A stretch of DNA of 20,951 bases from Bacillota bacterium. Its GTDB lineage: Bacteria > Bacillota > Clostridia > Lachnospirales > Cellulosilyticaceae. The position numbers and the translations under genes are program-made. The notes under the pieces were generated by a model. That model was given only the letters and a program-made list of their open reading frames with translations. It had not been told where the DNA came from and made no database searches. The DNA lies in the NCBI GenBank assembly GCA_023393125.1, contig JAEWMQ010000115.1, positions 1 through 20,951 of the forward strand. The letters run 5' to 3'. Below, one piece after another: positions 8,212 through 16,013 of this stretch (position 1 is the stretch's first letter; each line of letters begins with the position of its first letter).

Positions 8212-8240
8212 TTGACATGCTATACTAATAATAGTATCAT
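8212..8240 (+). promoter_or_regulatory. Sigma-A promoter of the ferredoxin gene
   Basis: TTGACA (8212-8217) and TATCAT (8235-8240) are separated by 17 bp, close to consensus. Transcription should begin near 8247, giving a leader of about 33 nt with GGGAGG at 8266-8271, eight bases before the ATG. Confidence 0.8.
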
Positions 8241-8279
8241 GAATTTGAGTTTACTTTAAACATATGGGAGGTCATAATT

Positions 8280-8453
8280 ATGGCATATATTATTAACGAA
8301 GATTGTATTAGTTGTGGTGCATGTGCAGCTGAATGTCCAGTAAGCTGTATTTCAGAAGGAGATAGCATTTATGTAATCAATCCTGATGAATGTATTGAAT
8401 GTGGTTCATGTGCAAGCGTTTGCCCAGTAGCTGCTCCAAATCCAGAAGCATAA
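8280..8453 (+). CDS. 2[4Fe-4S] ferredoxin
   Basis: The 57-residue product is a clostridial-type ferredoxin, a small cytoplasmic electron carrier used by hydrogenases, pyruvate:ferredoxin oxidoreductase and similar enzymes. Both cluster motifs are complete: C9-C12-C15-C19-P and C38-C41-C44-C48-P. The length matches the family (about 55-60 residues). It starts MAYIINEDC, as many clostridial ferredoxins do. The gene has its own consensus promoter and ribosome binding site (GGGAGG, 8266-8271) and a strong hairpin terminator behind it, so it is probably monocistronic and well expressed. The redox partner cannot be told from the neighbours. Confidence 0.95.
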   Translation: MAYIINEDCISCGACAAECPVSCISEGDSIYVINPDECIECGSCASVCPVAAPNPEA

Positions 8454-8467
8454 TTAAAACAGTGAAA

Positions 8468-8530
8468 TAAATATAAATAAAGAGCGACTCTTATTAGTTA
8501 CTGATAAGAGTCGCTCTTTATTTATATTTA
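8468..8530. terminator. Bidirectional terminator, 27-bp perfect stem
   Basis: Arms 8468-8494 and 8504-8530 are perfect inverted repeats of 27 bp around a 9-nt loop. The GC-rich core (AGAGCGACTC) is flanked by AT-rich ends that give T-rich tails on both strands. It lies between the convergent ferredoxin and AraC-type genes and probably ends both transcripts. Confidence 0.9.
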
Positions 8531-8532
8531 TC

Positions 8533-9360
8533 CTAATTCTTGCGGCGTTTAAGTGCAGAGGGGGCATAGCCGTAATATTTTTTAAAGAGCTTACTAAAGT
8601 GATAAGCATCTTCATAGCCTACCTGTCCTGACACTACTTTTATAGGAAGGTCTTGTTCTTCTAGTAATTCTTTAGCTTTGGAGAGTCTTGTTTTAATGAG
8701 ATAGTTAATAGGAGAACTACCGGTTTCTTCTTTGAAGATTTTAGAAATATAGACTTGACTCAAATACATGTCTTTAGCAAACATATCTAAGGAGATTTCA
8801 TTCATATAGTTTTCATTAATATAGTGAGTGATGAAATCTACCACCTTACGTTTATCGGGGTAACCCATATTGCATAAATGCTCAGAAGGTGCTACACCTT
8901 CCTTTACAAGTTCACGGTAAATAAGTACAAGAAGCTGGCTAGCGATGGCATGAATCATCGTACGACAGTCTTTCTTTCTGAGGCGATATTCTTGTAAAAG
9001 CTCCTCGCAAAGGGTGTAAAAATACTTTTTCTCGCTACTGAGTTTTAAAATAATAAAATCATTCCCTGTTTTATCAAAATATTCCATAACACTTTCTGTT
9101 AGCGTACTATAGCCAATATGTAAATCTTTATATTGTGTTTGAGGTGATAAATAAACACTATGGGGAACATTGGGATTAAAGAGTACCAGTTCACCCTTGC
9201 GTACTATATGTGTCTTATCTTTAATGGAATAAACAGCTTCACCATTTAAGATGATAGAAAGTTCTGGATGATCATGAACATGAACAGGAGACTGCAAAAA
9301 TTTTTTTGTAATGGTAGGATGAATTTCTTCACAAACATAGAGAATTTCTTGAGTCATCAT
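8533..9360 (-). CDS. AraC-family transcriptional regulator with cupin sensor domain
   Basis: This 275-residue regulator has an N-terminal cupin-type sensor domain at about 20-100, with HVHDHPELSIILNGE matching the HxH...E pattern of AraC-type ligand domains. Its C-terminal tandem helix-turn-helix DNA-binding domain is at about 172-272; SLDMFAKDMYLSQVYISKIFK and the GYEDAYHFSKLFKKYYG signature are diagnostic. Such proteins usually sense a sugar or small metabolite in the cytoplasm and activate nearby transport or catabolic genes, but no such target is adjacent, so the ligand is unknown. The start is ambiguous: two consecutive ATGs at 9360 and 9357 follow AAGGAGG (9364-9370); the second has the better spacing (6 nt rather than 3). 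It is divergent from typA and convergent with the ferredoxin gene. Confidence 0.9.
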   Translation of the reverse strand: MMTQEILYVCEEIHPTITKKFLQSPVHVHDHPELSIILNGEAVYSIKDKTHIVRKGELVLFNPNVPHSVYLSPQTQYKDLHIGYSTLTESVMEYFDKTGNDFIILKLSSEKKYFYTLCEELLQEYRLRKKDCRTMIHAIASQLLVLIYRELVKEGVAPSEHLCNMGYPDKRKVVDFITHYINENYMNEISLDMFAKDMYLSQVYISKIFKEETGSSPINYLIKTRLSKAKELLEEQDLPIKVVSGQVGYEDAYHFSKLFKKYYGYAPSALKRRKN

Positions 9361-9386
9361 AAACCTCCTTCTTATTCATTCTTTAT

Positions 9387-9431
9387 ATTATATAATATTT
9401 TTTACAAAATAGAAACGTTTTTTAACGAAAC
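9387..9431 (-). promoter_or_regulatory. Possible AraC-gene promoter and operator repeats
   Basis: On the minus strand a perfect TATAAT occupies 9392-9387, about 20 nt before the ribosome binding site. The matching -35 position (9415-9410, TTTCTA) is poor. Two direct GTTTC repeats 15 bp apart (9431-9427 and 9416-9412) lie over and behind it. This resembles an activator-dependent promoter, perhaps autoregulated. The -10 is fairly clear; the operator is inference. Confidence 0.35.
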
Positions 9432-9601
9432 AATAGCAATGATAAAGAGAATTTTGGTTAAAATCACCAATTGTTAAGAGGATTTTAGGTAGATATGGTG
9501 AAATGTGAGAATAGGTTTTCAAAAAGAAGTATGTTATGCTAAATTTTAGCCAGATTCGACAGTATAAATAAGCCGTAGATGTGGCTTACTAATATTAAAT
9601 G

Positions 9602-9630
9602 TTGTATCATGCGAGAAGCTATGATATAAT
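9602..9630 (+). promoter_or_regulatory. Sigma-A promoter of typA
   Basis: TTGTAT (9602-9607) and a perfect TATAAT (9625-9630) are spaced by 17 bp. The expected start of transcription is near 9637, almost on the possible GTG start at 9639, which favours a translation start further downstream. Confidence 0.7.
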
Positions 9631-9662
9631 ATACCATTGTGAGAAATTACGGAAAGCGAGAA

Positions 9663-11486
9663 ATGACGATGAGTGATATGAAGATTATCAATATAGCAGT
9701 TATTGCCCACGTTGATGCAGGTAAATCTACTTTAGTAGATGCCTTTTTAAATCAAAGTGGTGTTTTTAGAGCAAATGAGGAACATGTAGATTGTGTTATG
9801 GATAGTAATGACCTGGAAAGAGAAAGAGGTATTACAATTTATTCTAAAAATTGTTCAATTATGTACGGAGATTATAAGATTAATATTGTGGATACACCTG
9901 GACATAGCGACTTCTCTTCAGAAGTAGAGCGTGTTATTCGTACGGTAGATACAGTTATTCTTTTAGTAGACTCTATTGAAGGACCAATGCCACAAACACG
10001 TTTTGTGCTTCAAAAGTCATTAGAATTAGGACTTAAACCAATTCTTGTTATTAATAAAATAGATAAACCAAACCATAGAGCAGAAGAAGTTGTAGACATG
10101 ACATTCGATTTATTCGTAGATCTTCAAGCAAATGATGAACAACTTGATTTCCCTATTCTTTACGGAATTGGTAAACAAGGAATCATGCAATATGAACTTG
10201 ATGATGAGGGAACGGATATTAAACCTCTTCTTGAAACGATTATTGAACGTGTTGGAGAATATCCAAAAGATGATGAGGCGCCATTACAATTACAAATTAG
10301 TGCTTTATCTTATGACAGCTTTGTAGGTCGTCTTGGTATTGGGCGTATTTATAAAGGAAAAGTAAAAGAAGGCCAAACAGTAGAAATTGCTGATAATGAT
10401 GGAAAAATAAGAACAGCTAAAATTTCTAAAGTGATGGTATATGAAGGACTTAAACAAGTATCTGTGCCAGAAGCAACTAGTGGTGATATCGTTGTTATTG
10501 CTGGGGTTACAGATATTTCAATTGGTGAAACGATTGGTGAAATTGGTAAAGTTGATCCTATGACACCAATTCATATAGAAGAACCTACGTTGTCAATGAA
10601 CTTCCTTGTAAACAATTCACCTTTTGCAGGTAAAAGCGGGAAATTCGTTACAACAAGACATATCAAAGACCGTCTTGAAAAAGAAACAGAAATTAACGTA
10701 GGTCTTAAAGTGGAGCCTATGGATACAACAGATGGTTATCGTGTATCAGGGCGTGGTGAGCTTCATTTATCTGTTCTTATTGAAAATATGAGACGTGAAG
10801 GCTATGAGCTTGGTGTATCTAAACCAGAAGTTATTATGCACCGTGATGAAAATGGTACTTTAGTAGAACCAGTAGAACGTGTTGTTATCTCTGTGCCAGA
10901 TGAATATTCAGGTACAGTTATTAGTAAACTTAACCTTCGTAAAGGTATGATGCAAACTATGGAACCAGAAAATGGTCATATTCGTATTGAATACCTTTGT
11001 ACAACACGTGCCCTTCTTGGATTTAGAAGTGAGTTAATCACTGATTCAAGAGGAGAGGCAACTATGGTAAGACGTATTGAAGGATACACAGAATACGTAG
11101 GAGAATTACCAAGAAGAGCAAATGGTGCTCTTATTGCGCAGGAGCAAGGGACAACTATGGGATATGCTCTTAACTCATTAGAAGACCGTGGAACGCTTTT
11201 TGTAAAACCAGGGGTAGAAGTATACGCAGGTATGATTATTGGTCAAAATAATCGTCGTGAAGATATGACAGTTAACCCATGTAAAAATAAGAAAATGACA
11301 AATACACGTTCATCAGGTGCTGATGATGCAATTCGTTTATCACCACCAAGAATTTTCTCACTTGAAGAAGCGTTAGAGTTCATTGAAGATGATGAATTAG
11401 TAGAAGTAACACCAGATGCTATTAGACTTCGTAAGAAGATTCTAGATGAAGGTGAAAGAACAAGAGCTGCAAGAAGCAAAAAATAG
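9663..11486 (+). CDS. typA: TypA/BipA-like ribosome-associated translational GTPase
   Basis: This is a 607-residue translation-factor GTPase of the TypA/BipA family, which acts on the ribosome in assembly and stress adaptation. G-domain motifs are in order: AHVDAGKST (G1, residues 15-23), RERGITI (G2), DTPGH (G3) and NKID (G4). Elongation-factor-like domains follow, and the C-terminus carries TypA signatures (LLGFRSE, GTLFVKPGVEVYAGMIIG, LEEALEFIEDDELVEVTP). The G1 reads HVDAGKS where most TypA have HVDHGKT, and the sequence is generally diverged. A longer frame starts at GTG 9639, but that codon sits at the predicted transcription start. ATG 9663 has a GGAAAG six bases upstream, though ATG 9669 is also possible. 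The gene is monocistronic, with its own promoter and terminator. Confidence 0.9.
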   Translation: MTMSDMKIINIAVIAHVDAGKSTLVDAFLNQSGVFRANEEHVDCVMDSNDLERERGITIYSKNCSIMYGDYKINIVDTPGHSDFSSEVERVIRTVDTVILLVDSIEGPMPQTRFVLQKSLELGLKPILVINKIDKPNHRAEEVVDMTFDLFVDLQANDEQLDFPILYGIGKQGIMQYELDDEGTDIKPLLETIIERVGEYPKDDEAPLQLQISALSYDSFVGRLGIGRIYKGKVKEGQTVEIADNDGKIRTAKISKVMVYEGLKQVSVPEATSGDIVVIAGVTDISIGETIGEIGKVDPMTPIHIEEPTLSMNFLVNNSPFAGKSGKFVTTRHIKDRLEKETEINVGLKVEPMDTTDGYRVSGRGELHLSVLIENMRREGYELGVSKPEVIMHRDENGTLVEPVERVVISVPDEYSGTVISKLNLRKGMMQTMEPENGHIRIEYLCTTRALLGFRSELITDSRGEATMVRRIEGYTEYVGELPRRANGALIAQEQGTTMGYALNSLEDRGTLFVKPGVEVYAGMIIGQNNRREDMTVNPCKNKKMTNTRSSGADDAIRLSPPRIFSLEEALEFIEDDELVEVTPDAIRLRKKILDEGERTRAARSKK

Positions 11487-11494
11487 TAATGAGG

Positions 11495-11535
11495 AAAGCC
11501 GGTTGGTCTATTTTTAAATAGACTAACCGGCTTTT
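11495..11535. terminator. Hairpin terminator shared by typA and a convergent gene
   Basis: Arms 11495-11513 and 11516-11534 pair over 19 positions with one G-U pair. The stem holds the GC core AAGCCGGTT and is followed by a short T-run. The symmetrical A/T flanks suggest it works in both directions. Confidence 0.9.
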
Positions 11536-11561
11536 ATGATGTTTCATTTTGACTATTTCTA

Positions 11562-11999
11562 TTAGACTAGCGCATCAATGTGGGTGTCTGAATAAGAAGT
11601 AGTAGTTAAATTATTTTGTTCAGTAGTTTTATTATTTTCTCTTTTGGCTATTTCAGCAGTGGCTTCAGCTTGAGAAATTGTACCATCAGCAGCAAGCTGC
11701 TTAAGCTGAGAATCAGAATAGCCGGATAAATCGCTTGTTGTTGTAGCATCATCGTCATCGTCTTCAGTGGCACTAGTGGTATTAGTAGCATTGTTATTAA
11801 TAGCATCTATGGCGCTAGAGGCAAGTTTTTGATTTTCAGCAAAAAGCGCCATACCCTTGGCACTAATGACAAGAGAATCAGATTGTGAGCTCGTAGCGGA
11901 GGTTCCTTGTTGATTTTCTTTGGCAGTACTCATGGTAAAGTTACTTACATTTGTAGAGCCAATAGAAGCGATTTGTGTTGTACTAGCTTGAATAATCAT
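11562..11999 (-). CDS. Small acidic, Ser/Thr-rich protein of unknown function
   Basis: This 145-residue protein has no recognised family. It is rich in Ser, Thr, Ala, Asn and Gln, with an acidic run of five Asp after residue 75 and no signal peptide or membrane segment. An N-terminal stretch (SDSLVISAKGMALFAENQ) resembles, in general character, motifs of small motility-associated clostridial proteins. The segment GYSDSQLKQLAADGTISQAEA looks like a short helix-turn-helix-type or EF-like helical pair and is the best ordered part. AGGAG (complement of 12008-12012) lies eight bases from the ATG, so translation is likely. It is convergent with typA and next to a 430-bp non-coding region; no functional link is visible. 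Confidence 0.65.
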   Translation of the reverse strand: MIIQASTTQIASIGSTNVSNFTMSTAKENQQGTSATSSQSDSLVISAKGMALFAENQKLASSAIDAINNNATNTTSATEDDDDDATTTSDLSGYSDSQLKQLAADGTISQAEATAEIAKRENNKTTEQNNLTTTSYSDTHIDALV

Positions 12000-12019
12000 A
12001 TGTATCTCTCCTTTCTTTA

Positions 12020-12430
12020 AGGACGTCTGCTTATTTACTATAAATAACTTTTCTTAAATTAATCTTAAATTTCAAGAATAGATCAAGATAGAGCTTATAG
12101 GTATAACTGTAGGTTATACATCCTATGAAGAATATGTATTTCAACTAATAAAAGATATGTCTTATAATAATAACAAGTAATGCGAAATAGAATAAAAATT
12201 AAAATAATGAATAAATATTCAATAGATAAAAAGCGAATAAATAAATAATAAAATTTAAATGATTATGTAAATTATATTAATTCCAAATAAAATAATATCA
12301 AGATATGATACGACTATTATTGTGTCAAGGTGATTCTGTTCAACTTAACATAATGTGAATCTTTATGCTGTTATATAAAGAAATAATATCTTTTTGAAAA
12401 TTAAAAGAGGTATAAAATTGAATAAAATTA
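12020..12430. other. AT-rich intergenic region without a supported gene
   Basis: About 410 bp lie between the small acidic protein gene and the ilv promoter. I see no convincing gene. A startless 32-codon frame (12082-12180, ending SYNNNK) could be a degraded gene end. A CodY-like box lies at 12388-12402. The promoter of the minus-strand acidic protein gene should fall at the left end, but I cannot identify it confidently in this base composition. Confidence 0.6.
12388..12402. promoter_or_regulatory. Candidate CodY box
   Basis: The 15 bases match the CodY consensus AATTTTCWGAAAATT at 12 positions, counted by eye. They lie 28 bp upstream of the operon's -35 hexamer. CodY controls branched-chain amino acid genes in many Firmicutes. 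In AT-rich DNA such matches occur by chance, so this is tentative. Confidence 0.4.
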
Positions 12431-12459
12431 TTGACACTAGTAATCAATGTTGTTAAAAT
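12431..12459 (+). promoter_or_regulatory. Promoter of the ilv-leu operon
   Basis: A perfect TTGACA (12431-12436) and TAAAAT (12454-12459) are spaced by 17 bp. The T-box leader begins right behind, with transcription expected near 12466. Confidence 0.85.
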
Positions 12460-12465
12460 ACTAAT

Positions 12466-12750
12466 AACTTAATAGTTTAATAAATGCAATGAAGGAGAAA
12501 GACTTTTGCAAAAAGCCATTTCAGAGAGTTAGCGGTTGGTGAGAGCTAATAGGCCCGCAAATAGTAAATCACTCCAGAGCAGTGTTTCCTAAAAGCTTAG
12601 TTTGAGTAAGAAACTACCGGAAGCCCCGTTATAGGCAAAGGTTTGATTGAACCTAGTGAGTGGACTTTTTGTATTCATATATAAAAAGTCAAGATGGGTG
12701 GTAACACGTGGCATATACCTCGTCCTATTGCAGGATGGGGATTTTTTGTA
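12466..12750 (+). promoter_or_regulatory. T-box leader, probable isoleucine specifier
   Basis: This 5' leader senses uncharged tRNA and controls premature termination ahead of ilvB. Stem I begins near 12490. Its lower helix pairs GGAG (12494-12497) with CTCC (12572-12575). Just before the latter lies ATC (12568-12570) followed by A, in the specifier-loop position, so the read codon is isoleucine. The AGAGAG and GGTTGGTGAGAG elements (about 12523-12546) match the Stem I bulge and apical loop. The T-box motif GGGTGGTAACACG (12696-12708) contains TGGT (12699-12702), complementary to a tRNA 3' end ACCA. The terminator is at 12718-12747. A CTC (Leu) reading two bases downstream is possible but sits inside the helix. 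Confidence 0.88.
12718..12747 (+). terminator. T-box attenuator terminator
   Basis: CCTCGTCCT (12718-12726) pairs with AGGATGGGG (12732-12740) including two G-U pairs around a 5-nt loop, followed by A and six Ts. It should form when tRNA is charged, stopping transcription 60 bp before ilvB. Confidence 0.85.
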
Positions 12751-12806
12751 TAAAAAGAAAATTCTAAATATTTTATAATAAAATGTAATTTGAAGGAGGA
12801 GTCGGC

Positions 12807-14414
12807 ATGAAATTATCTGATGTATTAATCAGGTCTTTGATGGAAGAAAATGTTGAAGTTGTATTTGGGTATCCAGGCGCAGCCGTCATTGACATCTATG
12901 AATCTTTAAGAACGTCCTCTATTCACCACGTACTAGTTCGTCAAGAACAAGCAGCAGTACACAGTGCTAATGGTTATGCGAGAACAACCGGAAAAGTAGG
13001 CGTATGTCTAGCTACTTCTGGACCAGGTGCTACAAACCTTATTACTGGTATTGCAACAGCCTATATGGATTCTATTCCTATTGTCATTATTACAGGGCAA
13101 GTTAAATCTAATCTTATAGGAAGAGATGTTTTTCAAGAAGTAGACATTACAGGGGCGACTGAACCTTTCATTAAACATAGTTATTTAATTAAAAATCCAA
13201 AAGAATTTCCACGTATTTTAAAAGAAGCCTTTTATATAGCAAAAACAGGTAGACCAGGACCGGTACTTATAGATATTCCCATGGATTATCAAGCGCTTCA
13301 GATTGATTATAGCTATCCTAAAGAAGTAGATATTAGAGGCTATAAACCTACGGTAGAAGGGCATATTGGTCAAATTAAAAAAGCTATTAAGTTATTACAA
13401 AGTAGTAAAAGGCCACTAGTATGTGCAGGAGGGGGCGTTATTCTAGGTGAAGCTAAGAATGAGCTTAAAGAGTTTATTGAGACGTCTCAGTTACCACTCG
13501 TACATACGTTAATGGGAGTAGGTGCTTTACCTACTAAGGATTCTAAAAATTATGGTATGGTAGGGAGCCATGGCTTCAAACAAGCCAATTGGGCTTTGAA
13601 AAATGCAGATACCATTCTATTTATAGGTGCTCGTATAGCAGATAGGGCAGTTGCTAATGCAGGAATTCTAGCTGAAAATGCTAATATTATTCACATTGAT
13701 GTAGATCCTGCGGAAATAGGAAAGAATACTTCGGCTAATATTCCTATTGTAGGAAATGCAAAACATATTTTAAAGCACATGACAGAACTTATAAGGCCAG
13801 CAGACACAAAAGCTTGGTGTGAGGCAATAGAAGGTCATAGACTTATTAAGGAAGAAGTACATCCAGAAGGATATGTGAATCCTAAGCTAGTTATTAGAGC
13901 TTTATCAGACCTTTTAGATGAAGATACTATTATTACTGCTGACGTAGGTCAGAATCAATTTTGGACTATTAGAAATATGGAGCTTCGTAATGAGCGTAAA
14001 CTCATTTGCTCTGGTGGTTTTGGAACCATGGGTTATTCACTACCTGCAGCTATTGGTGCAGCCGTTGGCAATAAGGATAAAAAAGTAGTAAGTATTTTAG
14101 GTGATGGTAGTTTTCAAATGAGTCTATTTGAAATAGGTACATTAGTGCAAGAAGAAGTCAATCCTCTCATTATTTTATTTAACAATAGTGGGCTAGGGAT
14201 GGTAAGAGAACTTCAAAAACGAGTAGATTTAAAAGAGCATGGTGTGTCACTTAGCATGAATCCTGATTTTACTACCTTGGTTAGTGCTTATGGTATTGAA
14301 ACAAAGCGTATAAGTGAGGCAAGTGAAGTAGAAGGGGCCCTAAAAGAAGCGCTAGCTAGTAATAAGCCTTATTTCATAGAGTTTATAGTAAGTGATAAAG
14401 AATCTACATTATAA
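12807..14414 (+). CDS. ilvB: Acetolactate synthase, large catalytic subunit
   Basis: This is the ThDP-dependent enzyme that condenses two pyruvates to acetolactate (valine/leucine) or pyruvate with 2-oxobutyrate (isoleucine). At 535 residues it is slightly short for the family. FGYPGAAVIDIYESL opens the Pyr domain, with catalytic E47 in RQEQAAVHSANGYAR and the conserved SGPGATN. The PP-domain ThDP/Mg site runs from GDGSF (432) to NN (459-460). The start at 12807 has GGAGGAG close upstream and follows the T-box by about 57 bp. ilvN follows 17 bp downstream as the regulatory partner. Expression should respond to isoleucyl-tRNA charging through the leader. Confidence 0.97.
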   Translation: MKLSDVLIRSLMEENVEVVFGYPGAAVIDIYESLRTSSIHHVLVRQEQAAVHSANGYARTTGKVGVCLATSGPGATNLITGIATAYMDSIPIVIITGQVKSNLIGRDVFQEVDITGATEPFIKHSYLIKNPKEFPRILKEAFYIAKTGRPGPVLIDIPMDYQALQIDYSYPKEVDIRGYKPTVEGHIGQIKKAIKLLQSSKRPLVCAGGGVILGEAKNELKEFIETSQLPLVHTLMGVGALPTKDSKNYGMVGSHGFKQANWALKNADTILFIGARIADRAVANAGILAENANIIHIDVDPAEIGKNTSANIPIVGNAKHILKHMTELIRPADTKAWCEAIEGHRLIKEEVHPEGYVNPKLVIRALSDLLDEDTIITADVGQNQFWTIRNMELRNERKLICSGGFGTMGYSLPAAIGAAVGNKDKKVVSILGDGSFQMSLFEIGTLVQEEVNPLIILFNNSGLGMVRELQKRVDLKEHGVSLSMNPDFTTLVSAYGIETKRISEASEVEGALKEALASNKPYFIEFIVSDKESTL

Positions 14415-14431
14415 AAGAAAAGGGGAGAACT

Positions 14432-14926
14432 ATGAAAAGACATGTATTATCTGTACTGGTTGAAAACCATTCAGGTGTTTTAAGTAGAATTTCAGGACTT
14501 TTTAGTAGGCGAGGCTATAATATTGATAGTTTATCAGTAGGGGAGACAGAAGACCCTAAAGTATCTCGTATGACTATTGTTGCTGATGCTGATGAATACA
14601 CCTTAGAGCAAATTAAAAAGCAGCTTAATAAGCTAATAGATGTTATTAAGATTATTGAGTTAAAAGAAGAAACATCTATTTATAGAGAGTTAGCTATGAT
14701 TAAAATCAAAGCGAGTAAAGCTAACCGTGCTGAAATTATAGAAATTGCTAATATTTTTAGAGCACATATTGTAGATGTTTCAAATGATTCCCTTATTATT
14801 GAAGCAACAGGTGATCAGGGAAAAATTAGTGCCCTTTCTAATATGTTAGAACCTTATGGTATTAAGGAAGTCATTAGAACTGGTCTCACAGCTCTTCAAA
14901 GAGGAGAAAAAGAACTAAAGCATTAA
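14432..14926 (+). CDS. ilvN: Acetolactate synthase, small regulatory subunit
   Basis: This 164-residue ACT-domain subunit activates IlvB and usually confers feedback inhibition by valine. The N-terminal ACT domain (about 2-75) has VENHSGVLSRISGLFSRRGYNI and GETEDPKVSRMTIV, both typical; the C-terminal half (about 80-160) forms the second regulatory domain. The length is normal (about 160-170). A GGGGAG site sits just before the ATG. A small inverted repeat (14930-14944) lies in the gap before ilvC; it lacks a T-run and probably does not stop the operon. Confidence 0.96.
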   Translation: MKRHVLSVLVENHSGVLSRISGLFSRRGYNIDSLSVGETEDPKVSRMTIVADADEYTLEQIKKQLNKLIDVIKIIELKEETSIYRELAMIKIKASKANRAEIIEIANIFRAHIVDVSNDSLIIEATGDQGKISALSNMLEPYGIKEVIRTGLTALQRGEKELKH

Positions 14927-14994
14927 ACTAGTCACATGGTGACTGATTTAATATATACATTTTAATTTAATTAATTATAGGGAGGATTTTCAAA

Positions 14995-15993
14995 ATGGCA
15001 AAATTATATTATCAAAAAGATTGTAACTTAGATTTATTAAAAGGTAAAACAGTAGCAATTATCGGTTATGGTAGCCAAGGACACGCGCATGCTCTTAATT
15101 TACACGACTCAGGAGTTGATGTAGTTGTAGGTTTATATAATGAAAGTAAATCATGGAAGATTGCTGAGGAAGCTGGTCTTAAAGTTGCAACAGTAGCAGA
15201 AGCTACACAAATGGCAGATTTCATCATGATTTTATTACCAGATGAAAAACAAGCAGAAGTATATAAAAATGAAATCGCACCATACCTTACAGAAGGTAAA
15301 ACACTTTCTTTTGCTCATGGTTTCAATATTCACTTCAAACAAATCGTGCCACCAGAACATACTAACGTTGTTATGATTGCTCCAAAAGGACCAGGCCACA
15401 CAGTAAGAAGCCAATTCTTAGAAGGACGTGGTGTACCATCATTAATCGCAGTTTATCAAGATGCTACAGGGAATGCACATGATATAGGTCTTGCTTATGC
15501 AGCAGGTATCGGTGGTGCTAGAGGTGGCGTTCTTGAAACAACTTTCAAAGATGAAACAGAAACAGACCTTTTCGGTGAGCAAGCAGTACTTTGTGGTGGT
15601 GTAACAGCTCTTATGAAAGCTGGTTTTGAAGTATTAGTTGAAGCTGGATATGAACCAGAAAGTGCTTATTTTGAATGTATCCATGAAATGAAACTTATCG
15701 TTGACCTTATCAATAAAGGTGGATTTGAATATATGAGATATTCTATCTCTGATACAGCTGAATATGGTGACTACACAGTAGGACCACGTATTATCACAGA
15801 AGATACAAAAAATGAAATGAGAAAAGTACTTAAAGAAATCCAAGAAGGTACTTTTGCTAAAAACTGGATCTTAGAAAACCAATCTCATCGTGCATACTTC
15901 AACGCAACACGTCGTATTGAAGCTGAGCATCCACTTGAAAAAGTAGGAAAAGAACTTCGCGGTATGATGTCATGGGCTAGCGAAAATAAATAA
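14995..15993 (+). CDS. ilvC: Ketol-acid reductoisomerase, class I
   Basis: This enzyme isomerises and reduces acetolactate or acetohydroxybutyrate with Mg2+ and NAD(P)H. The 332-residue length is that of the short class I form. The Rossmann motif GYGSQG is at 24-29. Metal ligands D191 and E195 (TDLFGEQ) and E227 and E231 (FECIHE) are all present. The cofactor loop reads GLYNESKSW (46-54), where NADPH-dependent forms commonly have Arg at position 48; see findings. AGGGAGG precedes the ATG at good distance. Codon use shows more CTT/ATC/ACA-type 'expressed gene' codons than its neighbours, in line with high expression. Confidence 0.97.
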   Translation: MAKLYYQKDCNLDLLKGKTVAIIGYGSQGHAHALNLHDSGVDVVVGLYNESKSWKIAEEAGLKVATVAEATQMADFIMILLPDEKQAEVYKNEIAPYLTEGKTLSFAHGFNIHFKQIVPPEHTNVVMIAPKGPGHTVRSQFLEGRGVPSLIAVYQDATGNAHDIGLAYAAGIGGARGGVLETTFKDETETDLFGEQAVLCGGVTALMKAGFEVLVEAGYEPESAYFECIHEMKLIVDLINKGGFEYMRYSISDTAEYGDYTVGPRIITEDTKNEMRKVLKEIQEGTFAKNWILENQSHRAYFNATRRIEAEHPLEKVGKELRGMMSWASENK

Positions 15994-16013
15994 TAAAGAA
16001 GAGGAGGATTAGC

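Noticed and set aside
9268..9477. Plus-strand frame of 69 codons overlapping the start of the AraC-type gene
   Set aside because: No ribosome binding site; it runs antisense through the regulator's coding and promoter region.
9569..9588. Small inverted repeat (TAAGCC/GGCTTA) upstream of typA as a terminator or operator
   Set aside because: Only six base pairs, no T-run, and no second copy; too weak to call.
12082..12180. Startless 32-codon frame ending SYNNNK as a gene
   Set aside because: No start codon or ribosome binding site and preceded by an in-frame stop; at best a remnant.
14930..14944. AGTCAC/GTGACT hairpin as a terminator between ilvN and ilvC
   Set aside because: Six-base stem, three-base loop and no T-run; the operon clearly continues.
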